Of a stretch of 64,000 bases of DNA, positions 8,478 to 17,021 are shown in pieces. The stretch is from SpSt-77 sp049972045 (GTDB lineage Bacteria > Chloroflexota > Anaerolineae > B4-G1 > DUEL01), in contig JBMFKS010000002.1 of assembly GCA_049972045.1 (NCBI GenBank), positions 1 to 64,000 of the forward strand, given 5' to 3'. A program made the position numbers and the translations under genes. The notes below the pieces were generated by a model that made no database searches, was not told the DNA's origin, and was given only the letters and a program-made list of their open reading frames with translations. Numbering within the stretch: position 1 is the first letter of the stretch; each line of letters starts with the position of its first letter.

Positions 8478-9631
8478 CCACCCAGACCTATGACGTCGTG
8501 ATCATCGGTGCCGGGAGCATCGGCCTGCCCGCGGCGTTCTTTATGGCCGACGCCGGCCTGAAGGTCCTGGTCATTGACCAGTTCGCCAGCCCCGGACAGG
8601 GCTCCAACAAGGCCGCCATCGGCGGTATCCGCGCCACTCACTCCGACCCTGCCAAAATCCGTCTCTGTCTCAAGTCCATAGAGATTTTCTCCACCTGGGA
8701 AGAGACCTACGGGGACAACATTGAATGGTATCAGGGCGGGTACTCCTTCGTTGCCTACCGGGAGCAGGAGGAGCAGATTCTCAAGAATCTGTTGAAAATT
8801 CAGCAATCCTACGGGCTGAACATCCGGTGGCTGGACCGGGACGACCTGCTGCAGGTCATCCCGGACCTGAATCCGGAGGGGCTGATCGGCGGGACGTACT
8901 CCCCGGGGGACGGCTCCGCCTCCCCATTGCTGACGGCGCACGCGTTCTATATGCGGGCACGGGAACGAGGCGCCGAGTTCCATTTCCGGGAGCGGGTTAC
9001 CGGCATCATCCGCCGCCGGGGACGGGTGGTGGGGGTCCGCACCGACCGGGGCGGCTATGCCACCGAAAGGGTGGTCAACGCCGCCGGCCCCTGGGCGCGC
9101 GCCGTCGCCCAGATGGCCGGTCTGGACGTCCCCGTGGTGCCGGATTGCCACGAGGCGGGTATCACCGAGCCCGTCGCCCGATTCCTGGAGCCGATGGTGG
9201 TGGACATCCGCCCCGCCGAGGGCTCCAAGAACTACTACTTCTACCAGCACAAACCGGGCCCCATTGTCTTCTGCATCACCCCCGAACCGCCCATCATTGG
9301 CACCGACCGCCGGGAGACTTCTGTTTTCCTGCCGATGATCGCCCGACGGATGGTGGACCTGATGCCCAAGTTGGCCAACATCAAGGTGCGGCGGACCTGG
9401 CGGGGCCTCTACCCGATGACCCCCGACGGCTTCCCCATCATCGGCTGGGCGCGGGAACTGGAGGGGTACATCTACGCCGTCGGGATGTGCGGCCAGGGGT
9501 ACATGCTGGGGCCCGGTGTCGGTGTCCTCCTGACCCACATGGTGCAGGATGCTCTCACCCCGGAAGACCGGGAGATTCTGGATCAACTGAGCCCCTATCG
9601 GCCCTTCGGTGGGGAGGAGAAACTCAAGTAA
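8474..9631 (+). CDS. FAD-dependent oxidoreductase (DAO / sarcosine oxidase beta type)
   Basis: 385 residues. The N-terminal Rossmann motif YDVVIIGAGSIGLPAAFFMA binds FAD, and LKVLVIDQF ends with the acidic residue that holds the ribose. The middle contains GIRATHSDPAKIRLC and the second FAD-contact stretch VVNAAGPWARAVAQMAG. The C-terminal PDGFPIIGWA...GYIYAVGMCGQGYMLGPG is typical of the DAO superfamily (amine or amino-acid oxidases and dehydrogenases). The substrate cannot be told from sequence. The start overlaps the hepT stop (ATGA). No soxA/G-like partner subunits adjoin it. Confidence 0.85.
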   Translation: MTTQTYDVVIIGAGSIGLPAAFFMADAGLKVLVIDQFASPGQGSNKAAIGGIRATHSDPAKIRLCLKSIEIFSTWEETYGDNIEWYQGGYSFVAYREQEEQILKNLLKIQQSYGLNIRWLDRDDLLQVIPDLNPEGLIGGTYSPGDGSASPLLTAHAFYMRARERGAEFHFRERVTGIIRRRGRVVGVRTDRGGYATERVVNAAGPWARAVAQMAGLDVPVVPDCHEAGITEPVARFLEPMVVDIRPAEGSKNYYFYQHKPGPIVFCITPEPPIIGTDRRETSVFLPMIARRMVDLMPKLANIKVRRTWRGLYPMTPDGFPIIGWARELEGYIYAVGMCGQGYMLGPGVGVLLTHMVQDALTPEDREILDQLSPYRPFGGEEKLK

Positions 9632-9660
9632 GGTTCTGGCTACCTGACCGTTTTTCGGGA

Positions 9661-9900
9661 GGGTCATTTCGCCGATGGGAAATCGGCCTTCGTGGGCGCT
9701 GCGCGCCGGGCGTTGGCCCCTCGGGGCGAAGGCCGACATCGTCATTGCGCCACGCGCCGAAGGCCTTGGCCCGAAGGGCCTTCGGCCCGAGGGCTTCGCC
9801 CCGAGGGCTCAGCCCGAGGGGCGCTCGCGCCGAGGCGAGCAGGGCGCAGCGCGCCCGGCGAAGCAACCCGGCCCCAGGCCCAGGAAAGGGCGACGCCTCG
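9661..9900. repeat. GC-rich intergenic repeat block (CCCGAGGG words)
   Basis: The block begins TTCGCCGATGGGAAATCGG and contains many copies of GGCCCGAGGGC, CCCCGAGGG and GCGCCGAGGCG. The beginning recurs in reverse complement at 30983-31012. Similar blocks lie at 16620-16700, 18055-18100, 30885-31012, 37604-37640, 47306-47402 and 50846-50925. Together with the 72-bp repeat at 9913-9984 it fills most of the gap 9632-10206. The remaining 9985-10206 has words like GCCCTTGGCGTCCTTGGCGG and no supported gene. Confidence 0.75.
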
Positions 9901-9912
9901 GGCGAGCCCTCG

Positions 9913-9984
9913 TGGTTTGTCAACAGCCCTTTTGTGGGTCTTTGCGCCCTCCAGTAGGGCAACTGTGAGCAGTTGCCCTACTGG
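9913..9984 (-). repeat. 72-bp dispersed repeat, copy 1 (with hairpin and TTGACA)
   Basis: This is a near-identical reverse complement of 27018-27089. It consists of a hairpin CCAGTAGGGCAACTG...CAGTTGCCCTACTGG (9951-9984), a linker, and GCTGTTGACAAACCA read on the minus strand. The last 15 bp also occur at 6477-6491. Confidence 0.85.
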
Positions 9985-10206
9985 TGGCCTGCACGGGCCC
10001 CTGGCCGCGTCGGCAATTCGGACCCATACGTATAAACTTGACTGACCACTCGGCGTGGCCCTTCAGTCGGCAGGTGGCCCTCTGCGCCCTCCGCGCCCCG
10101 GCGGTAAACTGCCAGGCTCAACCCGACTACGTCCGGGCGATCGGCTTTGCGCCCTTGGCGTCCTTGGCGGTTCATTTTACGGCAGACTCCACATAAAGGA
10201 GGGGAA

Positions 10207-11304
10207 ATGGACCACATCACACTCAGTGTCATTAAGGCGGATGTCGGCGGGTTCGTGGGCCACTCCAGCGTCCACGATGAACTCATAGAAGAAGCGGAGG
10301 ACCGGCTGGAGGCAGCGGTCAAAGAAGACCTCATTGTGGATTTCCATGTCACCGCCTGCGGCGACGACCTGCAACTCATCATGACCCACCGCAAAGGGGT
10401 GGACAGTCCGGAGGTCCACCGTCTGGCCTGGGAGACCTTTGAGGCCTGCACGGAGGTGGCTAAACGGCTGAAACTCTACGGCGCCGGACAGGACCTGCTG
10501 GCGGATGCCTTCTCCGGCAACGTCAAGGGCATGGGCCCCGGCGTGGCGGAGATGGAGTTCACCGAGCGGCCCTCCGAGCCGGTCCTTATCTTCATGGCCG
10601 ATAAGACCTCCGCCGGAGCCTGGAACCTCCCCCTCTACAAGATGTTCGCCGATCCCTTCAACACCGCCGGCCTGGTCATCTCCCCGGCGATGCACGACGG
10701 TTTCCGCTTTGAGGTCCACGACGTGAAGGAGAGCAGGCGGGTCTTCTTTGACACCCCGGAGGAACTGTACGACCTGCTGGTCTTCATCGGTGCGCCGGGC
10801 CGCTATATGGTCAAGGCGGTCTATACCAAGAAGGGAGAGATTGCCGCCGTCTCCTCCACCCAACGCCTCTCCCTCATCGCCGGGCGGTACGTGGGGAAAG
10901 ATGACCCGGTCTGCATTGTCCGCAGCCAGGGGGATTTCCCCGCTGTCGGCGAGGTGCTGGAGCCGTTCACCATGCCCCACATCGTGGAGGGCTGGATGCG
11001 CGGTTCCCACTACGGCCCACTGATGCCCGTTCCCCTCTACCATGCCACACCCAGTCGCTTTGATGGTCCCCCACGTGTCGTCTGCCTGGGGTTCCAGATT
11101 GCCGGGGGGCGGCTGGTGGGGCCCCGGGATATGCTTGATGACCCCGGCTTTGACGAGGCGCGCCGTCTCTGCAACGTCATCGCCGACCACTTCCGCCGCC
11201 ATGGCCCCTTTGAGCCCCACCGGCTGCCGATGGAGGAGATGGAATACACCACCCTCCCCCAGGTGATGGAGAAACTGGCGGGAAGGTGGGAAGCGCTCCC
11301 GTAG
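10207..11304 (+). CDS. fbp: Fructose-1,6-bisphosphate aldolase/phosphatase (bifunctional)
   Basis: 365 residues, the usual size of archaeal-type FBPA/P. The enzyme joins DHAP and glyceraldehyde-3-phosphate and then dephosphorylates FBP, making gluconeogenesis one-way. Metal-binding residues are visible in ITLSVIKADVGGFVGHSS and CGDDLQLIMTH. The aldolase Schiff-base loop is RYVGKDDP, with Tyr228, Lys231, Asp232 and Asp233, matching the published Tyr/Lys/Asp set. The ATG at 10207 follows GGAGGGG. It stands alone, flanked by repeats and a 15-bp perfect hairpin. The family is best known from archaea and deep-branching, often thermophilic bacteria. Confidence 0.93.
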   Translation: MDHITLSVIKADVGGFVGHSSVHDELIEEAEDRLEAAVKEDLIVDFHVTACGDDLQLIMTHRKGVDSPEVHRLAWETFEACTEVAKRLKLYGAGQDLLADAFSGNVKGMGPGVAEMEFTERPSEPVLIFMADKTSAGAWNLPLYKMFADPFNTAGLVISPAMHDGFRFEVHDVKESRRVFFDTPEELYDLLVFIGAPGRYMVKAVYTKKGEIAAVSSTQRLSLIAGRYVGKDDPVCIVRSQGDFPAVGEVLEPFTMPHIVEGWMRGSHYGPLMPVPLYHATPSRFDGPPRVVCLGFQIAGGRLVGPRDMLDDPGFDEARRLCNVIADHFRRHGPFEPHRLPMEEMEYTTLPQVMEKLAGRWEALP

Positions 11305-11306
11305 GC

Positions 11307-11339
11307 TTTGCGGCGGCGACCGAGGGTCGCCGCCGCAAA
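11307..11339. terminator. Perfect 15-bp hairpin after fbp
   Basis: TTTGCGGCGGCGACC pairs with GGTCGCCGCCGCAAA across a GAG loop. Read on the plus strand it is followed by AACCC, not T's, so it is a weak intrinsic terminator. On the minus strand it would be followed by AGCCT. Confidence 0.5.
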
Positions 11340-11362
11340 ACCCACTGGTCAATCAACCTGTA

Positions 11363-11382
11363 AGCCGAAATTCATTTCGGCT
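11363..11382. promoter_or_regulatory. Palindrome upstream of the restriction-modification pair
   Basis: AGCCGAAAT-TC-ATTTCGGCT is a perfect 9-bp inverted repeat with a 2-bp centre, 59 bp before the nuclease ATG. It could be an operator or a hairpin. The half GTAAGCCGAAATTC also occurs at 6276-6289, so it may instead be part of a dispersed repeat. Confidence 0.4.
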
Positions 11383-11440
11383 GGGCTATAGGCAAGCGAT
11401 CCTTACCCATCATCCCATTACCCTGAGTTGAGAAGGTGGC

Positions 11441-12163
11441 ATGCTCCCCGAAGACAAACGTCTTCAGATTCAGCAAATTTTTGAGAACTTCCTGCGGGAA
11501 CGGGCGCGGGCCATCCGCCGCCTGCGAATGGGGGACCTGGACATCAACCCCTTCCTGGTCCGTCTGCTTTCCAAAGAGTTGGGGTTGAACGATGCCCGCT
11601 CCATCGTGCGCTGGCTGGTGAACCAGCGGCTGGAGCGGGGCGCGGTGACCTCTTTCGGCCTCGCGCTTCAGAACGTAGCCAAGGTGTTCTCCGAGGGGAC
11701 GGGGGTAGAGGGGGCAGATATTCTGAAGACCCGCGGAGGGCGACACTACTATATCCAGGTAAAGAGCGGCCCTAATCCTATCCCCAAAGAGCAGGCAAAG
11801 CGGATCGCCGAGTTGCTTCGCTCTGCCCAGCGGCGAAATCGGGGCTCTGTGGCCCTCTTCGGGATGTGCTACGGGAGCCGGGACCAGGTCTCCAGTATCG
11901 TCCGGAAGTACGTGGCAGAAGAAGGCGGCGTGGACTGGCTCGCCGGGCGGGAGTTCTGGGAGTTTATCTCCGGAGACCCGGACTGCGTGGATGAGATTGA
12001 CGCCATCGCCGCCGAAGTGGGAGAGACCTTCCGCGATGCTCAGGGCCAAACGCTGGCGGAGATTCTGGAAGCCAAACTGGACGAACTGGAGCAGGAGTTT
12101 CAGACCCTCTACGGAGCCAGCGGAGAATGGATGTGGCGTAACCTTCTGAAGCGGAATACATAG
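11441..12163 (+). CDS. PmeII-like type II restriction endonuclease
   Basis: 240 residues. The N-terminus (RLQIQQIFENFLRERARAIRRL...LDINPFLVRLLSKELGL) and the core EGADILKTRGGRHYYIQVKSGPN with a D...(E/Q)xK nuclease pattern resemble the PmeII/TdeIII group of restriction enzymes (recognised from memory). The gene directly downstream, 11 bp away, is a DNA methyltransferase of the type that accompanies this family, which supports the assignment. The recognition sequence is unknown. No controller gene is present. The start ATG has AAGGTGG upstream. Confidence 0.7.
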   Translation: MLPEDKRLQIQQIFENFLRERARAIRRLRMGDLDINPFLVRLLSKELGLNDARSIVRWLVNQRLERGAVTSFGLALQNVAKVFSEGTGVEGADILKTRGGRHYYIQVKSGPNPIPKEQAKRIAELLRSAQRRNRGSVALFGMCYGSRDQVSSIVRKYVAEEGGVDWLAGREFWEFISGDPDCVDEIDAIAAEVGETFRDAQGQTLAEILEAKLDELEQEFQTLYGASGEWMWRNLLKRNT

Positions 12164-12174
12164 TAAGGAACACG

Positions 12175-14316
12175 ATGCGGTACATAGAGCGCGATTTTCC
12201 CGTTGAGCGGCTGAACCCCGTCGCGTTAGCAGAGGGAAATTCCAAGAAGCCCATCTACCAGATGCACAAATGGTGGGCGCGGCGGCTGGGAAGCGTCTTC
12301 CGCATGATGACGCTGGCGGCCTTCGTCCCGGCGGATGTGCCGGAAGACTCCCTCTGGTCCTGGTTTGCGGCGGGCGGGGCCGACCTGGAGGGCAAAATCG
12401 TCCTGGACCCCTTTATGGGCGGCGGTACAACCGTTGTGGAAGCCCTCCGGCTGGGCTGCCGCGTCGTCGGCGTGGACATCAACCCCGTCGCCTGGTTTGT
12501 GACCAAAAAGGAGATAGAGCCGGTATCGCTGGAAGACTTGGACCGAGCCTTCCGCTTTCTGGAAGAGACCGCCGGGCAGAAAATCCGCCAGTACTACCGG
12601 ACGACCTGCCCCGCCGGACATGAGGCCGATGGGATGTACTACTTCTGGGTCAAGGTGGCGGAGTGTGAGGAGTGCGGCGCGACGGTCCGACTGTGGCCGA
12701 ATACCGAACTCTCCCTCCGGGACCACCATCATGTCGTCGTCTGCCCCGAGTGTCTCCAGGTGGTGGAGACGGCCGGGTATGACCCCCACACAGTCTGCCC
12801 GGACTGCGGGGCCGTTTTTGACCCCCGCCGGGGCAATTCGGGCCGGGGCCTCTTCCAGTGTCCGGTCTGCGGCAAGCGGCAACGGCTGATGAATGCTGCC
12901 GCGCTCCGGGACAAGCCGCTACCGGCCGAACTCCACGCGCTGGAGGGGTACTGCCGGTCCTGCGGTCGTTTCTTCAAGCGGGTGGACGAAGCCGACCTGG
13001 CTCTGTGGGAGCAGGCGCGCGCGGAGTTTGAACGCCGCCAGGAATCCCTGCTCTTCCCCCGTCAGGCCATCCCCACCGAAGGTCGCAGCGACCCCCGTCC
13101 GGTCAATCACGGCTACACCCACTTCTGGCACATGTTCAACGAGCGCCAGTTGCTCTGCCTTTCCACCTTGCTGGAGGCAATTCTGGAGATTCCCGACCAC
13201 AACGTCCGGGAACTGATGCTTCTGGCCTTCTCGGATGCGCTGGATGCCAACAATATGTTCTGCAAGTACGAGACGGCCTGGCACAAGATCTCGGTCTTCT
13301 TCGGACTTCATGCCTACCACCCCATTGAGCGCCCGACGGAAAACAACGTCTGGGGGACGGCGTTCGGGCGCGGGACCTTCGTGAAGTGCTTTGAGAAAGT
13401 CCGGCGGGGAAAGGCTTACGGCCAGCGCCCCTATGAGCGGATTGACGGCACTCGGTATTATGCCCGGGGGGAGCGGGCGGAAGGTATCCTGGTAGAGGAC
13501 TTCGCCACGCTGCAACAGGCGTCCCGGGGCGCCCTGTTGCGCTGTCAGTCCTCCGAAGACCTTTCCTTTATCCCCGACCGGTCCGTGGATGCCGTCATTA
13601 CAGACCCGCCGTACTTTGACAATGTCCAGTACTCTGAACTGGCCGATTTCTTCTACGTCTGGCTCCGGCTGGGGCTGAAGGGGGATTACCCCTGGTTTGA
13701 GCCGCCCTACTCGGAGCGGCCGGAGGAGATTGTACAGAATGAGCGGCGAGGCAAGTCGGCCGATTTCTTCGTGGAGCGGCTGGGACAGGTCTTCGCCGAG
13801 TGCCATCGGGTGCTGAAGGACGATGGCCTGCTGGCCTTCACTTTTCACCACAACCAGGCCTGGGCCTGGGAGGGGGTGGCCCGTCTCCTCCTGCGGGCAG
13901 GCTTTTACGTCTCCGCGGCGCCGATTGTGCGCTCCGAAGGCCGCAGTGGCTTCCACTCCAGCGCCGGGAACATCCGATACGACTGCATCCTGGTCTGCCG
14001 GAAAATCCAGAGCGCACGTCGTCCATCGCAGGACAGGGATGGGTCCACCTTGAAAACCCGCATCCTGGACGATGCCTGCTACTGGATGGAGCGGACCCGA
14101 AATTCCGGCCTTCCGGTCAATCCGGTGGACGTTTTCACCGTTGTCATGGGCAAGACGGTGGAATTCTTCACCCGCGCTGTTGCGGAGGGAATGGTGAACG
14201 GTGGGGAGGGGTTTCTGACAGAATTGATGGAAGAAATGGCAGAAGAAGCACAGGCAATGGGAAAGGCGCTGGCCGAAACCGCCCTTCCCAGAGCCCGCCA
14301 ACTAGCCCTGCTCTAA
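12175..14316 (+). CDS. DUF1156-type DNA methyltransferase with zinc-ribbon insert
   Basis: 713 residues. The start YIERDFPVERLNPVALAEGNSKK...HKWWARR is the DUF1156 signature. S-adenosylmethionine motif I is LDPFMGGGTT (about residues 79-88), and the catalytic motif IV is DPPYFDNVQYSELADF (Asp477). Between them lie at least five CxxC pairs (CEEC, CPEC, CPDC, CPVC, CRSC; about residues 162-265), probably two or more zinc ribbons for DNA contact. It probably protects host DNA from the adjacent nuclease. The C-terminus beyond residue 610 looks family-specific. Base and target specificity cannot be read from sequence. Confidence 0.85.
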   Translation: MRYIERDFPVERLNPVALAEGNSKKPIYQMHKWWARRLGSVFRMMTLAAFVPADVPEDSLWSWFAAGGADLEGKIVLDPFMGGGTTVVEALRLGCRVVGVDINPVAWFVTKKEIEPVSLEDLDRAFRFLEETAGQKIRQYYRTTCPAGHEADGMYYFWVKVAECEECGATVRLWPNTELSLRDHHHVVVCPECLQVVETAGYDPHTVCPDCGAVFDPRRGNSGRGLFQCPVCGKRQRLMNAAALRDKPLPAELHALEGYCRSCGRFFKRVDEADLALWEQARAEFERRQESLLFPRQAIPTEGRSDPRPVNHGYTHFWHMFNERQLLCLSTLLEAILEIPDHNVRELMLLAFSDALDANNMFCKYETAWHKISVFFGLHAYHPIERPTENNVWGTAFGRGTFVKCFEKVRRGKAYGQRPYERIDGTRYYARGERAEGILVEDFATLQQASRGALLRCQSSEDLSFIPDRSVDAVITDPPYFDNVQYSELADFFYVWLRLGLKGDYPWFEPPYSERPEEIVQNERRGKSADFFVERLGQVFAECHRVLKDDGLLAFTFHHNQAWAWEGVARLLLRAGFYVSAAPIVRSEGRSGFHSSAGNIRYDCILVCRKIQSARRPSQDRDGSTLKTRILDDACYWMERTRNSGLPVNPVDVFTVVMGKTVEFFTRAVAEGMVNGGEGFLTELMEEMAEEAQAMGKALAETALPRARQLALL

Positions 14317-14379
14317 TCCACGCATCCCGTTTCACGGAATACACCATCCGGGACACGCCATCCCCGAGGAGGTTCAGCG

Positions 14380-16614
14380 ATGCCCGAACAGGTTGTCGGC
14401 AAATCGGTCCCCCGGGTAGACGCCCGGGATAAAGTCACCGGGAAAGCCCGCTATCCCGGCGATTTCTCCATGCCGGGGATGCTTTATGCCAAGATTCTCT
14501 TCGCCGGGCGGCCCCACGCCCGCATCCTGAGCGTAGACACATCCGAGGCCGAGAAGGTCCCCGGCGTTGTTGCCATCTTCACCGCCAGGGACGTGCCCGT
14601 CAACGAGTACGGCCTTCAGACCCCCGACCAGCCCGTCCTCTGCGGGCCCGGCTCCGCCAAACCCGGCGCCGACGTCGTCCGCTGGCCGGGCGACCAGGTG
14701 GCCCTCATCGTCGCCGAGACGGAGGAGGCCGCCGCCCGCGCCCGGGACCTCATCCGGGTGGAATACGAGGACCTTCCCGTCATCACCGACCCCTTGGAGG
14801 CGATGAAGCCCGATGCCTATCCCATTCACCCGCCCCGCGCACCCAACCCTGCCCATCCGGAACTTCGGACGGAAGGAAACTGGATCAGCCACCACCAGAT
14901 CCGTAAGGGGGACGTGGAGGCCGCCTGGGCCCAGTGCGACGTCATCGTGGAGGCCGAGTACCGGCTCCCCTCTCAGGAGCACGCCTACCTCCAGCCGGAG
15001 GCCGGTCTGGCCTACATAGACGAGGAAGGGAGAGTGACGGTCATCGTCGCCGGGCAGTGGACGTGGGAGGACCAGCAACAGATCGCCCACGCGCTGAACC
15101 TTCCCCCAGACCAGATACGGGTCATCTATCCGGCCATCGGCGGCGCTTTCGGTGGGCGGGAGGACATGTCCGTCCAGATCGTCCTGGCCCTGGCAGCCTG
15201 GAAACTCCGCCGTCCGGTGAAGATTGTCTGGACCCGGGAGGAGTCCATCATCGGGCACGGCAAGCGGCATCCGGTCTGGGCCCGCTGCCGGTGGGGCGCG
15301 ACGCGGGAGGGGAAACTGGTGGCCGCGGAGGTGCGCATCGTCGCCGACGGCGGCGCCTACTGCTACACCACCAACAAAGTCCTGGGGAACATGACGGTCA
15401 CCTGCACCGGCCCCTATGAAATTCCCAACGTGAAGGTGGATGTGGACGGGTACTACACCAACAACCCGCCCAGCGCGGCTTTCCGGGGTTTCGGCTCGCC
15501 CCAGGGCATCTTCCTGGCGGAAATGCAGATGAACAAACTGGCCGAGGCGCTGGGGATGGACCCGGTGGAACTGCGGATGCGCAACCTGCTGCGGGAAGGG
15601 AGCCTGACCGCGATGGGCACCCCGCTTCCGGGCGGCGTCAGCCTGGCGGAGGTGGTGGAGCGGTGCGCCATAGCCGCCGGATGGACGAAGACGGAGGCCG
15701 GCTGGCGCAAACCTGAACTCCCCCAGCCTGCCGGCCCGATCCGCCGGGGGATCGGTTTCGCCGCCGGCTTCAAGAACGTCGGCTTCTCCTTCGGCTACCA
15801 GGAGAACTGCTGGGCGAAGGTGGAACTGCGCGGGGGAGCGGAAATAGAGGAGGCCGTCGTCTACATCGGCAGCGCCGAAGTCGGCCAGGGGGCTCATACT
15901 GTCATCGTCCAAATGGCCGCGGAGGCGCTGGGGATTCCGGTGCAGCGGGTGCGTTTGATCCCCTCCGATACCGCCACCAGCCCCGGCAGTTCCGGCTCCG
16001 CCTCCGCCTCCCGGACGACCTTTATGGCCGGGAACGCCATCCGGGGCGCGGCGGCGGCCGCGCTGGAAAAGTGGCGCACGGAGGAGCGGCCCGCCGTCGC
16101 CGAATACACCTACCTGGCCCCGAAGACCACCCCCTTTGACCCCCAGACAGGCTCCGGCACCCCCAACTTCGCCTACGGCTACGTGGCTGAGGCGGTGGAG
16201 GTGGAGGTGGACACCGAGACCGGACAGATCCGCATCCCCCGCGTCGTCTGCGCCGACGATATGGGGACGGCCATCAACCCTCAGTTGGTGGAGGGACAGA
16301 TAGAGGGCGGAGTGGTGATGGGCCTGGGCTGGGCCACCGTGGAGAACTTCATCGTCCGGGAGGGCCGGGTCCTCACCGACCGGCTCAGCACCTACCTGAT
16401 CCCCACCGCGCTGGACGTGCCCGGGCAGGTGGAGTCTATCCTGGTGGAGCGGCCCGACCCGCGCGGGCCCTGGGGCGCGCGGGGGCTGGGAGAGATGCCC
16501 CTCATTCCCGCCGCGCCGGCCCTGGTCGCTGCCGTGCGCGACGCCATCGGCATCTGGTTCCACGAATTCCCGCTGACCCCGGAGCGGGTCTGGCGGGGAA
16601 TTCAGCGCAGGTAG
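14380..16614 (+). CDS. Xanthine dehydrogenase-family molybdopterin-binding subunit
   Basis: 744 residues, the large (molybdenum) subunit of a molybdenum hydroxylase. It starts VGKSVPRVDARDKVTGKARY, the usual opening. Moco-contact motifs are AIGGAFGGRED and AAFRGFGSPQG; GLGEMPLIPAAPAL carries the catalytic Glu (Glu705). It lies alone: the [2Fe-2S] and FAD subunits normally encoded beside it are absent here, so they must be elsewhere or the protein pairs with shared subunits. Substrate (purine, aldehyde, nicotinate or other) is not predictable. The ATG follows GAGGAGG. An SsnA-like gene, linked to such hydroxylases in Escherichia coli, lies at 37705. Confidence 0.88.
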   Translation: MPEQVVGKSVPRVDARDKVTGKARYPGDFSMPGMLYAKILFAGRPHARILSVDTSEAEKVPGVVAIFTARDVPVNEYGLQTPDQPVLCGPGSAKPGADVVRWPGDQVALIVAETEEAAARARDLIRVEYEDLPVITDPLEAMKPDAYPIHPPRAPNPAHPELRTEGNWISHHQIRKGDVEAAWAQCDVIVEAEYRLPSQEHAYLQPEAGLAYIDEEGRVTVIVAGQWTWEDQQQIAHALNLPPDQIRVIYPAIGGAFGGREDMSVQIVLALAAWKLRRPVKIVWTREESIIGHGKRHPVWARCRWGATREGKLVAAEVRIVADGGAYCYTTNKVLGNMTVTCTGPYEIPNVKVDVDGYYTNNPPSAAFRGFGSPQGIFLAEMQMNKLAEALGMDPVELRMRNLLREGSLTAMGTPLPGGVSLAEVVERCAIAAGWTKTEAGWRKPELPQPAGPIRRGIGFAAGFKNVGFSFGYQENCWAKVELRGGAEIEEAVVYIGSAEVGQGAHTVIVQMAAEALGIPVQRVRLIPSDTATSPGSSGSASASRTTFMAGNAIRGAAAAALEKWRTEERPAVAEYTYLAPKTTPFDPQTGSGTPNFAYGYVAEAVEVEVDTETGQIRIPRVVCADDMGTAINPQLVEGQIEGGVVMGLGWATVENFIVREGRVLTDRLSTYLIPTALDVPGQVESILVERPDPRGPWGARGLGEMPLIPAAPALVAAVRDAIGIWFHEFPLTPERVWRGIQRR

Positions 16615-16619
16615 GGGCA

Positions 16620-16700
16620 CCCCCTCGGGGCCGAGGGCTCGGGGCGGGGCCCCTACTCTTGCGGTTGCCTCGGGGCAGGGGCAAGCCCCGCCTTCCCGGG
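16620..16700. repeat. GC-rich CCCGAGGG repeat block
   Basis: GGGGCACCCCCTCGGGGCCGAGGG...GGGGCCCCTAC forms an internal hairpin (TAGGGGC/GCCCCTA). It belongs to the same family as the block at 9661-9900. Confidence 0.6.
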
Positions 16701-16720
16701 GGCGCTCATAGGGAGTAACG

Positions 16721-16952
16721 ATGGCCAAGAAACCGAAACGCCGCCATCCCCAGCCCCCGATCCAGCGGGGGCCAGGCCTGCAGGAGGTCCTCTCCCGGGC
16801 CCGGGCTTTGCAAGAAGAGGGGAAAGGGAAAACTGAGAGATCGGATCACCGTCCTGAAAACGCTGGCCGAAGTGGGCGAGATAGACCCGGATCAACCGGT
16901 GGAACTCTGGGACGAGGTCCGGCAGGAGGGGCGCATCAACCGCAAACCGTGA
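16721..16952 (+). pseudogene. Small unknown gene with a +1 frameshift in an A-run
   Basis: The ATG at 16721 opens MAKKPKRRHPQPPIQRGPG-LQEVLSRARALQEEGKG, then the frame is lost at GGGAAAACTG (16826-16835). Removing one A continues as KLRDRITVLKTLAEVG... ELWDEVRQEGRINRKP and stops at 16952, giving a basic, helical protein of about 76 residues. Either an extra A is a sequencing or assembly error, the gene is recently inactivated, or slippage restores the frame. The family is not recognised. It lies 69 bp before trmD. Confidence 0.5.
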
Positions 16953-17021
16953 TGGGCCGTCTCCGGTTATACGGCCTGCTCAGTTCCGTACTCGCCGCCG
17001 CAATGGAGGCACAATCCCGGG

